Part shown: piece by piece, positions 54,801 through 64,000 of the stretch
Layout of the letters: every line of letters begins with the position of its first letter
Position numbering within the stretch: position 1 is the first letter of the stretch
Assembly (NCBI GenBank): GCA_026874595.1
Contig: CM049316.1
Coordinates: 69,863,676 to 69,927,675 of the forward strand
Length of the DNA: 64,000 bases
Source of the DNA: Sipunculus nudus
Lineage: Eukaryota; Annelida; Sipuncula; Golfingiida; Sipunculidae
Direction of reading: 5' to 3'
Notes under the pieces: generated by a model
What the model saw: the letters and a program-made list of their open reading frames with translations, nothing else
Databases searched by the model: none
What the model was told of the DNA's origin: nothing
Translations under genes and position numbers: made by a program

Positions 54801-57800
54801 CACCCATTCGTATTTATTTGTTCTGCCACTCGCAAGGTGAACTCGTGTTACTGAAGCATGACAGTGTTCACACATGAAACGCATACACCAGAACACATGA
54901 CTGATATTAAAGGAGATTCTGGTGGTGGTCTGTACGCCCTGACTACAGATTCTAGTTTGTTATCAATTTAAAGATGTACTGGTGATATCTTTTTCATGTT
55001 TCAGCGTCCCTACAGACAACGGATCTAAACAAATATATGTGACCCCCCCCCCCCCAACACACACTCCACAGCCCACCCAACCCGAATGATAACTAGAAAA
55101 CGGGTAGTCGACAAGCGACTACGTGTATCCGCCTAAATCAGAGTGGAACGGGTGAAGTGAGGCATGGATTGAGTGGCAAGGGGAAATAGAGTGAAGTGTT
55201 GCATATTAACATGGATGTCTGCAGCCAAATTGTGTATGTAGGTTGCCCCCCTACCACAAAATCCAGAAAGCCGTCCAAGTTGTATACATATGCAAAATTT
55301 AAGGCAGATAAGTCAAACCACTACATGTATATGAGTGATTTTAGCCCGTGGCAGAAAAACAGATGGACACTGAGCAAAAATGGTTGCAGGTGGCGCCACC
55401 AGTTTTGCGAATGATAAAGAGCTATGTGAGAACTATACATATGCAAAACTTTGGCCCAATCGGTTCACACGGTTCCCAAGATATGAGCTTGGATGTCTGC
55501 TGCATAAACTAGAATGCAGGTGGCGCCACCTGTCATAAAATCAAGAGAGCTGTCGGGGATGTATAAACCTGCAAAATTTTAGGCAGTTATGTCAAACCAC
55601 TGCCGAGATATGAGTGATTTTATCCCATGGCAGACAAACAGACGGGAGCTGTGCAAAAATGGCTGCAGGTGGCGCCACCAGTTTTGCGTATGATAAAGAG
55701 CTATGTGAGATCTATACACATGCAAAATTTTGGCCCAATCGATCAAACGGTTCCCGAGATATGAGCTAGGATGTCTGCAGCGTAAACATGAATGTAGGTG
55801 GCGCCACCTGTCATAAAATCAGAAAAGCTATCCAGGATGTATACGCATGCCGAATTTCAGGTGAATTAGTTAAGCCACTGCAGAGATATGAGTGATTTTA
55901 ACCCAAGGCAGACAAACAGATGGACACTGTGCAATCATGGCTGCAGGTGGCGCCACCAGTTTTGCGTATGATAAAGAGCTATGTGAGATCTATACACATG
56001 CAAAATTTTGGCCCAATCGATCAAACGGTTCCCGAGATATGAGCTTGGATGTCTGCAGCGTAAACATGAATGTAGGTGGCGCCACCTGTCATAAAATCAG
56101 AAAAGCTATCCAGGATGTATAAGCATGCCAAATTTCAGGTGAATTAGTCAAGTCACTGCAGAGATATAAGTGATTTTAACCCAAGGCAGACAAACAGATG
56201 GACACTGTGCAAACATGGCTGCAGGTGGCGCCACCAGTTTTGAGTAAGATAAAGAGCTATGTGAGATCTATACACATGCAAAATTTTGGCCAAATCGGTC
56301 AAACGGTTCCCGAGATATGAGCTTGGATGTCTGCAGGTAAACGTGAATGTAGGTGGCGCCACCTGTCATAAAATCAGAAAAGCTATCCAGGATGTATATG
56401 CATGCCGAATTTCAGGTGAATTAGTCAAGTCACTGCAGAGATATGAGTGATTTTAACCCAAGGCAGACGAACAGATGGACACTGTGCAAAAATGGTTGCA
56501 GGTGGCGCCACCATTTTTTGTGTATGTTATAAAGCTCTCCAAGGGCTACATTTGTGCAAAAAAAATTTCCTGATCGGTCAAACGGTTCCCAAGATATGTG
56601 GGTTTATGTGTGGAAACAGACGCACACACGGACGCAGAGCGCAGAGGAAAGGTCAGAGGTCAAAACAAAATCGGGGCGCAGCAGTTCACATGTGACCCGA
56701 ACATAATCCCGGGTTTTGTAAAATTCCGCCCAGCGGTTACGGAGGAGTCCTCCGGACACCTACGCGACGGCGGCGGCGGCGGCGGCGGCGTGCAGCTGAA
56801 AACATAGTATCCGCAAAACTCTGTCTTGGCGGATACAATTAAGTTGTGGGGTTTCTTTTTGAAAAAAAACTCCATAAAACACATCCCTCCCATGGCGGTA
56901 CTACTATAGAACGCGGGCTTCATCCCAACAACCATAGGATATACTAGTCAAACTGCTACTTGCATCTTAATTTTGCCACTTATTTTATCAACCACTTACA
57001 CTCTCCTCCGTAACATAAATCCTGAACATCATAACGTCCGTCCGTATACACTCGTAGTCATAACCTCGTCGAGACAGTGTGTGAGTGATCCTACATTCGC
57101 TCTGAAGCCCGCGTTCTATAGTGGCTCCGACTTGGCTGAACCTTTGAAACCATGGGTATCATGGAAAGATATTATTGAATGTATAAAAATCAGCATACCT
57201 TTAACCCATAAAAATTTTCAAACGGTGATCACATCACTGGACTCAGTGCCCAGTGTTGACAAACTGAAAAGCCCTCGCACTGAAAGCGGAGTCATGTGGT
57301 CTTTGGATTAAAAACCTTTACTTCCTTTTGAGAGAGAAAATTCCTTTAGAGGCGTTACAATGGATATCGGGGATCAATGGGGATTAAAGTGGACCCGTGT
57401 GACCGCGTATTGCACGGAAATGCCTTTTGGGCAGGACATGCGCTCTGGCCACGGTCTTAACAGGCCTGTGGAAATCCCCGAGGCGCCTCCTGAAAAAAAA
57501 ACGTCACAGGCGTGGAGGAATTTGCAGCATAAAAGAAATAGAGGCACCTTATGAGGAAATATTAAAATGATTAATTATTCAGCTTAATAGGGCATAATCC
57601 CGCAAAATAAATAAAAACTTGTCCTAGAAGAGCGCACCACCGATACGTCATCCGAATTAGGTGAGTCAAATCAGAACGGAAGCAGGTTAAGCGTGGTCTA
57701 GAAAAAAATCAACTCCGTATTAATTATTTAGATAATAATAATGATTTAATTGATAGAGTCAGGTTGAGTCAAGACAACCAGGTCAAAAGTTAGATGGTAC

Positions 57801-60800
57801 CGAGCGCCATCTCGGCTCTCTGGCTTTAAAGAGTCTACGACTAACGTCAGCGTACAATATAAATGCCTACTAAGTCGGGCATGTACAAACAGGAAGGTGG
57901 TACCTCACCCTTTACTATTACAGGGTTCCGACCCCGCATAAATGGCTTCCGTCAACTGACTTCATACAATGACATTCTGGCATTTGGTTATTTCCAATAG
58001 GTAAGGTAAAAGTCTGCTGGGGCTACACCCGAGCCTAATGGCTCATCAGGCCGGAGCTTATCCCGGTTTCTGTAGCGTGAAGCGACATAGGAGTTAAACT
58101 CCTCCTGGATGGGACGCTAGTCCATCGCAGGTTACCTTCCCAGTATTTACTGGTACCCATTTCTACTGCTTGGTGGACAGAGGAACACTTGCGGTTGGGA
58201 CCTTGCCTAAGGGTCTTGGCACGGTGGGGGGTCTGACCGGGATTCGAACTCACGACCTCTCGATCATGAGCCCGGCACCTTAACCATTACACCCCCACCG
58301 CCCATTTCCAATATCCCTCCCTTTATTTATTATTACGGAGGAGTTTTACATTATTTTTGGAATTTGCGAAGGGTCAGAGTTACTCTCTGAATCAAGGTCT
58401 GTGAAAGCATAGCTGGCATAGACTTAATATTATAAAGTGGGTATAAGGGTACATTCCTCGGAGGACATAAAAGTCCTTGTAGTTTTTATTTGTACCTGAT
58501 TGACAAAATTCGTTGTACAAAGTTAGTCTTTGACATGAGCTTGTCCTAAAATCTTGTCCATTCGGGGGTGCTGGCCCCTCACCTTGATTGCCCCCTCTAG
58601 ATAAAGTCAAAATGCTATTTTCACACAGTAATATAGGACTCCGGACTCAAGCCACTTTTTAGGTATTCGGACTTGGACTGACTGTCTGGGTGCTTATATG
58701 ACATTTTTTCTGATAAGTTACAAAATATAGGTCATGGTGACCTAATGTCAGGTTTCCAAGGACACATGACTAGGACCTCCTTGAATTTTATGTTAAAAGA
58801 TTTTAGGCCTACAGGATACAATTTGTGCCCCGTCTAACTGTTTGGGTGCTTATTTGACATATTTTCTGATAAGTTACAAAATATAGGTCATGGTGACCTA
58901 ATATCAAGTTTCCAAGGACATTTGACTAGGACCTCCTTGAATTTTATGTTAAAAGATTCTAGGCCTAAAGGATACAATTTGTGCCCTGTCTGACTGTCTG
59001 GGTGCTTATATGACATCTTTTCTGATAAGTTACAAGTATAGGTCAACGTGACCAAATTTCAGTTTTCCACAGACATTTCCCAAGGACGTCTCAGAATGTT
59101 ACATAAGAAGATTCTAGGCTTAACAAATACAATGCATGCCCTGCCTGACTTTCTTGGTGCTCAAAATCCTGTTTTCGGCCTGTAGGTCACAAAATTTAGG
59201 TCTCCATGATCTTTTTTAATGTTTCCAAGGAGATTTGCCTAGGACCTCCCAGGATGTTGCATTAGACGATTCTAAGCCTAACAGATATGATTTGTGCCTG
59301 TCTGACATTCAGGAGGCTCTAAATCATGTTTTTGTCTTGTAGGTCACAAAATGTAGGCCACCATGACCAAATTTCAGGTTTCCGGGGATATTTACCTAGG
59401 GCCTCCCAGGGAATTGTTTAAGAAGATTCTAGGCCTAACAGATACGAATTTTCACCATCTGACATTCAGGGTGTTCATACTACATCTTTTTCCTATAGGT
59501 CACAGGATAAAGGTCACAGTTACCTAATTTCAGGTTTCTAAAGACATTTGCCTAGGACCTCCCTTAATGTCATGTTGGAGGATTCTAGGCCTAATTGATA
59601 CTATTTGTGCCCCATCTGACTGTCTGGGTGCTCACAATCATGTTTTCGGCCCATAGGTCACAAAATATAGGTCACCATGCCCTAATTTCAGGTTTCCAAG
59701 GAGATTTGCCTAGAAACTCCCAGGATATTGAGTTAAAAGATTCTAGACCTCACATATACGATTTGTCCCCATCTGACATTCAAAGTGCTCGAAAGCATTT
59801 TTTTCGGCCTGTAGGTCACAAAATATAGTTCACCATGACCTAATTTTAGGTTTCATAGGAAATTTGCCTAGGACCTCCCTAAATGTCACTCTGTAGGATT
59901 CTAGGACTTATTGATTCAATTTGTGCCCTGTCTGACTGTCTGATGCTAAAAAATCTTTTTTTTTCGGCCCGAAGGTCATCAAATATAGGTCACCATTACC
60001 TAAATTCAAGTTTCTAAGGAGATTTGCCTAGAAACTCCCAGGATATTGTGTTAGAAGATTCTAGGCCTCACAGATACGATTTGTCCCCATCTCTCATTCA
60101 GGGTGCTCGAAAGCATGATTTCGGCGTGTAGGTCACAAAATATAGGTCACCCTGACCGAATTTCAGGTTTCCAAGGAGATTTGCCTAGGACCTCCCTAAA
60201 TGTCACGTTGGAAGATTTTAGGCCTTATTGATTCAATTTGTGCCCCGTCTGACTGTCTGATGCTAAAAAACCTTGTTTTCGGCCCGAAGGTCATCAAAAT
60301 ATAGGTCACCAAGACCTAATTTCAAGTTTCTAAGGAGATTTGCCTAGATACTCCCAGGATATTGTGTTAGAAGATGCTAGGCCTCACAGATACGATTGGT
60401 CCCCATCTTACATTCAGGGTGCTCATATGACAACTTTTCCCTATAGGTCGCAGAATATAGGTCACAGTGATCTAGTTTCAGGTTTCCAAGGACATTTGCC
60501 TAGGATCTCGTAAAAAAGGTTAGGTTAGAGGTTTCTAGGCCTCATCGATACAATTTGTGCCTTGTCTGACTGTCTGGGTACTCAAATTTATGTTTTCGGC
60601 CCGTAGGTCACAAAATATAGGTCACCATGACCTAATTTCGGGTTTCCAAGGAGATTTGCCCAGGACCTCCCTGGATGGATGTATGGTTAGAAGTTTCTAG
60701 GTCTAACGGTTACGATTTGTGCCCTGTTAATGGCCGGACGGCCGGACAACTGGACGGATCCCGGGCAGAGGGTGATCACTATAGCTCAGATGACTTACAG

Positions 60801-61377
60801 CCAGCAGAGCTTAAAACGGTGTCATATATCATAAAGATTTTATATACATGTGCGAACTACCAATAGATTATTACAAAATAATAACACTATATACATACCA
60901 AGCTCGGCTCAACATTGGGAGCTGTAAATGCAATTATTCATGAAGGTGAAAACATGTACATGATAACCTGAAATTTCTATTTTCAATTTCTTTAAGGGTT
61001 TTGCACTGGACTCAGACTCTGCTTCCTAATGACTCGGAATCGAAGAAGGTCTCAAACCTCAAGGACTCGGACTAGGACTCGAGTGGCCTGGACTCGACTA
61101 CATCACGGACTTCATAAACTAAAACTGTTTTATTCTAAAACAATGAATGCTTGCAGTTACTCACCTGGTTATACCAGCCGTGGACCTGTGCTATTACGTT
61201 CACCACGAAGAACAGAGCACCCACCACCAGAAAAACTGCGACACCGGTGAGATCAAGCTGAATAACCTTAAGGCCTCGTCTTATCATCTTCTCTGTATCA
61301 ATATAACTTTTCCAGAGCAATAAGGCATAGCTGATTGTACAGGTAAGTAGAGCTACCCAGAAACCCTTGGTGTCCAT
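48894..61377 (-). CDS. Unrecognised four-helix membrane protein, three exons
   Basis: Exons in transcript order: 61165-61377 (71 codons), 53024-53226, and a weaker terminal exon 48894-48945. The first two have strong sites (CAG|GTGAGT; TTGCAG|G; AAAG|GTGAGT). Joined in phase they encode two helix pairs: about 5-26 (FWVALLTC...), 42-63 (TGVAVFLVVGALFF...), 78-97 (LVEAAVVVSG...) and 116-138 (SLILMQTLILIIIS...). The third exon, after ATATTTCAG, would add RPDISAVAAEARKLLTG and a stop, for 155 residues. ATG 61377 has a good context (AGCATGG), and an in-frame stop lies upstream. Short loops suggest an integral membrane protein with both ends on the same side. I do not recognise the family. Introns of about 4.1 and 7.9 kb carry many transposons. 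Exons 1-2 are well supported; exon 3 is tentative. Confidence 0.6.
49650..50165. other. Less AT-rich stretch of unknown nature
   Basis: This part of intron 2 of the membrane-protein gene holds GC-richer blocks (GTACGGGACCCCCGCGGGCC near 49708; GCGGGAACCGCGCAGACGCC near 50010) and short overlapping ORFs on both strands. No splice context or family resemblance was seen. It could be an old transposon. Confidence 0.3.
50885..52540 (+). pseudogene. 5'-truncated, frameshifted non-LTR retrotransposon (LINE) reverse transcriptase
   Basis: Conceptual frames show QSAFIKQHS, then GVPQGSV near 51160-51180 and the catalytic FADD at 51253-51264, followed by NKLTINTEKS. After a frameshift in the A run near 51412-51422, an open frame to 52076 encodes the thumb and connection region: YLGLTLDSCLTWRAHI, QNRAARIISG, WNLLPEALR. 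Several further shifts lie before 51160. A 3' UTR with CAGGGCCTTGTGGATGATCA and a TAAATAAATAAATA tail ends near 52540. The order of RT motifs identifies a LINE of the CR1/Jockey-like type (superfamily inferred). It lacks the endonuclease and 5' part and is inactive. It lies antisense in an intron of the membrane-protein gene. Confidence 0.85.
53480..54850. repeat. Locally duplicated block (copies near 53540-53745 and 54535-54760)
   Basis: AGAAAGAAAAATTATTCTAT, TAAAGAAGCATTCTACCGTG and GAAAGATGCTTTGTATTAG occur in the same order in both copies, about 1 kb apart. The segment CCATTCGTAT...TGTTCTGCCACTCGC also occurs twice (53874 and 54807). This is a direct duplication of about 220 bp plus satellite fragments, origin unknown. 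Confidence 0.65.
54040..54330. repeat. Dispersed repeat, copy 1 (partner at 56850-57370)
   Basis: TTCTTTTTGAAAAAGCTTTT, AAACCATGGTTATCATGTAA, TATAAAAATCAATATACCTG and TTTACTTCCTTTTGACAAAG have ordered counterparts in the block 56850-57370 on the far side of the Helitron2-like element. Confidence 0.55.
55093..56838 (-). mobile_element. Helitron2/HINE-like (pearl-like) element, copy 2, inverted
   Basis: On the minus strand it starts TTGTATCCGCC (56838-56828) and ends with GGCGGATACACGTAGTCGCT, then the perfect 7-bp-stem hairpin GTAGTCG-ACAAG-CGACTAC and CTAG (55093-55096). It holds about five tandem units of 277-278 bp (marks AACCCAAGGCAGAC near 55898, 56176, 56453), against two or three in copy 1. 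Each unit has two GGTGGCGCCACC palindromes and a GGTTCCCGAGATATGAGCT block. Near its 5' end there is a (GGC)n run at 56769-56788. No transposase ORF. It lies in intron 1 of the membrane-protein gene. Confidence 0.78.
56850..57370. repeat. Dispersed repeat, copy 2 (partner at 54040-54330)
   Basis: TTCTTTTTGAAAAAAAACTC, AAACCATGGGTATCATGGAA, TATAAAAATCAGCATACCTT and TTTACTTCCTTTTGAGAGAG align in order with copy 1. The phrase TATAG...GCGGGCTTCAT / GAAGCCCGCGTTCTATAG also occurs inverted at 56908-56925 and 57103-57121, so this block has its own palindromic part. Confidence 0.5.
58000..58303 (-). mobile_element. tRNA-derived SINE with 10-bp target-site duplication (Meta-SINE-like)
   Basis: ATTTCCAATA flanks the element at 57990-57999 and 58304-58313. 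On the minus strand it begins with a tRNA-like head (GTGTAATGGTTAAGGTGCC, then GTGAGTTCGAATCCCGGTC). The central domain reads CCAGTAAATACTGGGAAGGT and CGATGGACTAGCGTCCCATC. This central block resembles the conserved domain of MetaSINEs as I remember it; that match needs a database check. The tail is CTTTTACCTTACC. Confidence 0.85.
58640..60816 (-). repeat. Satellite array of about 13 monomers (158-167 bp) inside an AGCTCAGCTGAC-ended element
   Basis: The mark TTCTAGGCCT recurs near 58802, 58969, 59112, 59270, 59427, 59582, 59740, 59898, 60059, 60217, 60375, 60533 and 60694. From about 59427 two monomer types alternate: A (CAGATACGATTTGTCCCCATC) and B (TTGATTCAATTTGTGCCC), giving a dimer of 316-319 bp. 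The right end reads GCCGGACGGCCGGACAACTG, then TATAGCTCAGATGACTTACA and CAGAGCTTAAAA, the 5' end of the AGCTCAGCTGAC family on the minus strand. The monomer is the same unit found singly at 7523 and 38635. The 3' terminus was not located. Confidence 0.85.
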
Positions 61378-61985
61378 GCTTTTGTCTGTTTGATAACTCA
61401 AAATGCCGATGTATTAATATTCCTGTAGGATACTGAGTTTCAAACGTTCAATTCGTATACATTGATATACCGATACGCATGACGCTATCGGCTGGTACAT
61501 TCAGTTACATATACTATATATGTTCAAAGTTTCTATTCAGACACACCGGTGTACTGGAAATGTGTTTATACACTTACAATGGCGAGCAGAAACCGTCTGT
61601 TGATAAAGAACATACGTATACGCCAGTTCAGGTAGAGTTAGTGTACCAACATGTCACAGAGATGAAATGCCCTTGAGTAGGTTACTCGTTTGTATAAACA
61701 CCCCGTATGCCGATGCGAGACCGAGGTCATGCTCCGCTTTTTTATTTTACAGGGGAAAGGTTTTGTGTTTATTTTTGTGATCAAGTGTCGATGTCTTCAT
61801 GTAATGACATGTTATCATGCCTGTTGGTTTAAATATTTACAAATACCTTGCAGTAAAACATAAGTTCCGCAGGTACGTGTTACATTGACTGCGTTGACCT
61901 TCTTTGCGATCTTAAGTAATGTTTCTGGGAAATTTGCATGGATGAGGCATCACACAGAGAGAGTACAGATAAAGCATTTCAAATT
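61378..61985. promoter_or_regulatory. Putative upstream region of the membrane-protein gene
   Basis: Sequence upstream of ATG 61377 on the minus strand. An in-frame stop occurs shortly before the start. No TATA box or CpG-rich core was recognised with confidence; assignment rests on position only. Confidence 0.25.
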
Positions 61986-61989
61986 CAAG

Positions 61990-62315
61990 GTTTATATATG
62001 CCTATCTCTCATGTAAATACCAGCTACCTCATTTGGGGGCATGTAAATGTTACCTCATTTAGGGACATGTAAATATTACCTCATTAATGGGACATATAAA
62101 TACTACCTGATTTGTCGAATATGTAAATACTACCTCATTAGTGGGACATGTAAATACTACCTCATTATTTTGACATGTAAGCACACTTCTTTTGTAGGAC
62201 ATTTATCTAATTCTTATTTTGTGGGACACGTAGATACTACCTCACTTGTGGGACATGTACATATTACCTGATTAGTGGGACATGTAAATACTACCTTATT
62301 TGTTGGAGAGTGACT
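61990..62315 (+). repeat. Minisatellite, about 30-31 bp unit
   Basis: About ten degenerate units of the form GTGGGACATGTAAATACTAC then CTCATTA. The short open frame through it (YYLI repeats) is an array artefact. Confidence 0.9.
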
Positions 62316-63175
62316 TTTACCTTGAATATTTCCATATTTTGTAAAAAAAAAAAAAAGAAAAAGGTTATATATTTCTCAAGACCTTGGATGTATTTGTCTT
62401 AAAATATCAAAATAAAAAATGTCAGATGGTAAGTTGTCGAATGAATTCTGAAACCAGTGACCCTGACCTTGGTATTCAAGGTCAAACCTAATAAAACATA
62501 CGATTTTTAAAATCAATGCCTTGCTAAGAGAACCTTGCAATACAAAGCAGAAGTTATAACAAAACGGAAACCCAAGACGACTGATTTGTATACCCGCTGC
62601 GTAAAGAGCGCCCTCTGGTGCCCGTCAAGTAAGACGGTTCTTGGTTCAACGGTTTAGATTTGTTAACAGACAACCAGACGGACAACTAGTGGTTGCTACA
62701 GGTTGCAAGGCCTGAATGGCTTTCGTCCGTGGTCGATCTGCTTTTGTTCATCATTATAAGCTTTAGCTTTCAACAGCAAAGGCTATATTCTCTTGACCTT
62801 TGGCTAATATTGTCAATATTTCCTATAATGCATATTACTAATAGCCCTAGCGTTTAAATCATTTATGCATTTTAGTTGAAAATTAAAATAGAAATGCATG
62901 TATCTTGTGATATTTAACACATTTGAGTAGATATAATGGACAATAACCAGGGTTGGGATTTATAATATCCACAGTCCTGAGCATGTATGCACGTACCTAT
63001 TGTAAACAGTTAAGCTGTTGTGGTTTATATAAATTTGGAACATTCAATTTTTTTCTGGAAAGGAACGTGGTTGATTCGATAAGAGTGGAGTGTTTCAGAG
63101 AGCGGGAGTTTACACTTGGTTTAGTTTTCCTTCCTGATATAAGACAGTCTGCAGATTTATCAGACTGGGAAAACT
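62316..63175. other. Stretch without recognised features
   Basis: AT-rich sequence with an A run at 62343-62360 and a phrase AGAGCGCCCTCTGGTGCCCG near 62605. Overlapping ORFs on both strands at 62953-63255 show no family resemblance. Confidence 0.4.
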
Positions 63176-63184
63176 TGCTACACT

Positions 63185-64000
63185 CTAAAAACAGATTGGT
63201 CAAAGATTTAACCAACACATTGGTTATTTCAACCAACTCGTTGTTCATGCAGTAACCAAAGCGACTGGTTATTTTGACTTTTTTTTAGTGATGGACCATT
63301 TGGTTGCATATATTTAACCAATTTAATTGGCTGAGTTAACAATTGGTTGATTTTACCAACATATTGGTTATTTTTAACAATTGATTGGTGAAGCACTGGG
63401 CAGACAGATCGGTCAGTTTCACATCAGACACAAAAGTGCTCCTGATCAGTGTCAAGTAAAGGTAGCCCTGCCTGGGTTTTAGTATTTGCGTTTACTAATA
63501 AAATGGTGAAAATAAAACGTGATTCCATGTACCGATAGACTTAACTCAGTGCCAGTCGGCCAGAGAGCCTTACTTTAATTATACAATTTGCCGCGAGGTG
63601 GGAGTACATGTTCTAAGCTTTGTTAGTGGGAGGAATTTTGTTTTTATCATTACATCGACTGGGCCAGTCTAAGTAAAGGGCAAAACGTCTTATTTGTATG
63701 CGAGCAGTCCCAGGTTCGATTCCAGGATCGAGTGTAATTTGTATTTCCCACTTGAACCCTAAGCAACCAAAATCTGAAAATGGCTTGTAACTGCAGAAAG
63801 GTGTGAAAGTAACAGTGCACATGTAAACGTGCCCACTGGTCTAACCAACTGGAATTGGTTGATATGACCAATCTCTCAACTGATTTAACCAATTTGTTAA
63901 TGATAGATTAACCAAGATATTGGTAAAATTTAGTTGATTAGTATGTAACTTATTTAGAATAGTTAAAAATTCAACAAGAAAAGATTGATTGCTGTGACCA
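63185..64000. repeat. Repeat rich in AACCAA/TTGGTT, with a tRNA-like segment
   Basis: Two clusters (63190-63390 and 63830-63925) are packed with TTAACCAAT, ATTGGTTAT, AACCAACT and GATTGGTC on both strands, so they could pair. Between them, 63655-63730 has a B-box-like CCCAGGTTCGATTCCAGG. It may be a SINE or MITE bounded by the two clusters. It runs off the window end. Confidence 0.5.

Noticed and set aside
62953-63255. 100-codon + strand ORF and its antisense
   Set aside because: No recognisable domain. Its end lies in the AACCAA/TTGGTT repeat, so it is probably chance.

Overview
The window is nuclear DNA from an intron-rich animal. It is AT-rich, has long introns with GT-AG (one GC-AG) boundaries, and is crowded with non-autonomous transposons, tRNA-derived SINEs and satellites. 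The two protein genes that can be named, PCIF1 and OSGEP, are close to their vertebrate counterparts. The repeat load (pearl/Helitron2-like elements with internal tandem repeats, marine-invertebrate SINEs) suggests a lophotrochozoan, most likely a mollusc. That placement is inference; nothing here fixes the species.

Layout. Positions 1-15941 (+) hold 13 coding exons of PCIF1, the cap-adjacent adenosine N6-methyltransferase. The exons join in one frame to 688 residues and include the WW domain and the NPPF catalytic motif. Positions 15942-28235 are a convergent intergenic stretch holding a SINE, a Helitron2-like element, a long AGCTCAGCTGAC-ended element, MITEs and two minisatellites. Positions 28236-42419 (-) hold a complete 11-exon OSGEP gene, the KEOPS catalytic subunit, of 335 residues, the same length as human. 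Positions 42420-48893 contain no convincing gene. Positions 48894-61377 (-) hold an unrecognised three-exon gene for a predicted four-helix membrane protein of about 155 residues; its large introns carry a decayed LINE, a second (inverted) Helitron2-like copy, a SINE and a satellite array. Positions 61378-64000 hold a minisatellite and a repeat rich in ACCAAT/ATTGGT.

The two named genes both act on N6 of adenosine in RNA: PCIF1 makes m6Am next to the mRNA cap, and OSGEP transfers threonylcarbamoyl to A37 of ANN-decoding tRNAs. They lie tail to tail, so they do not share a promoter, and any functional link is speculation.

The least ordinary content is in the repeats. One family, with an AGCTCAGCTGAC terminal repeat and a palindromic 3' end, appears as single-monomer copies and as a roughly 13-unit array in which two monomer types alternate, giving a dimeric period near 317 bp. 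Several monomers carry a perfect AGGTCAnnnTGACCT palindrome, the consensus estrogen-receptor-type site. A second family ends in TGTATCCGCC and a 3' hairpin plus CTAG, and carries about 278-bp internal repeats with a GGTGGCGCCACC palindrome. It occurs as two inverted copies with different internal repeat numbers.
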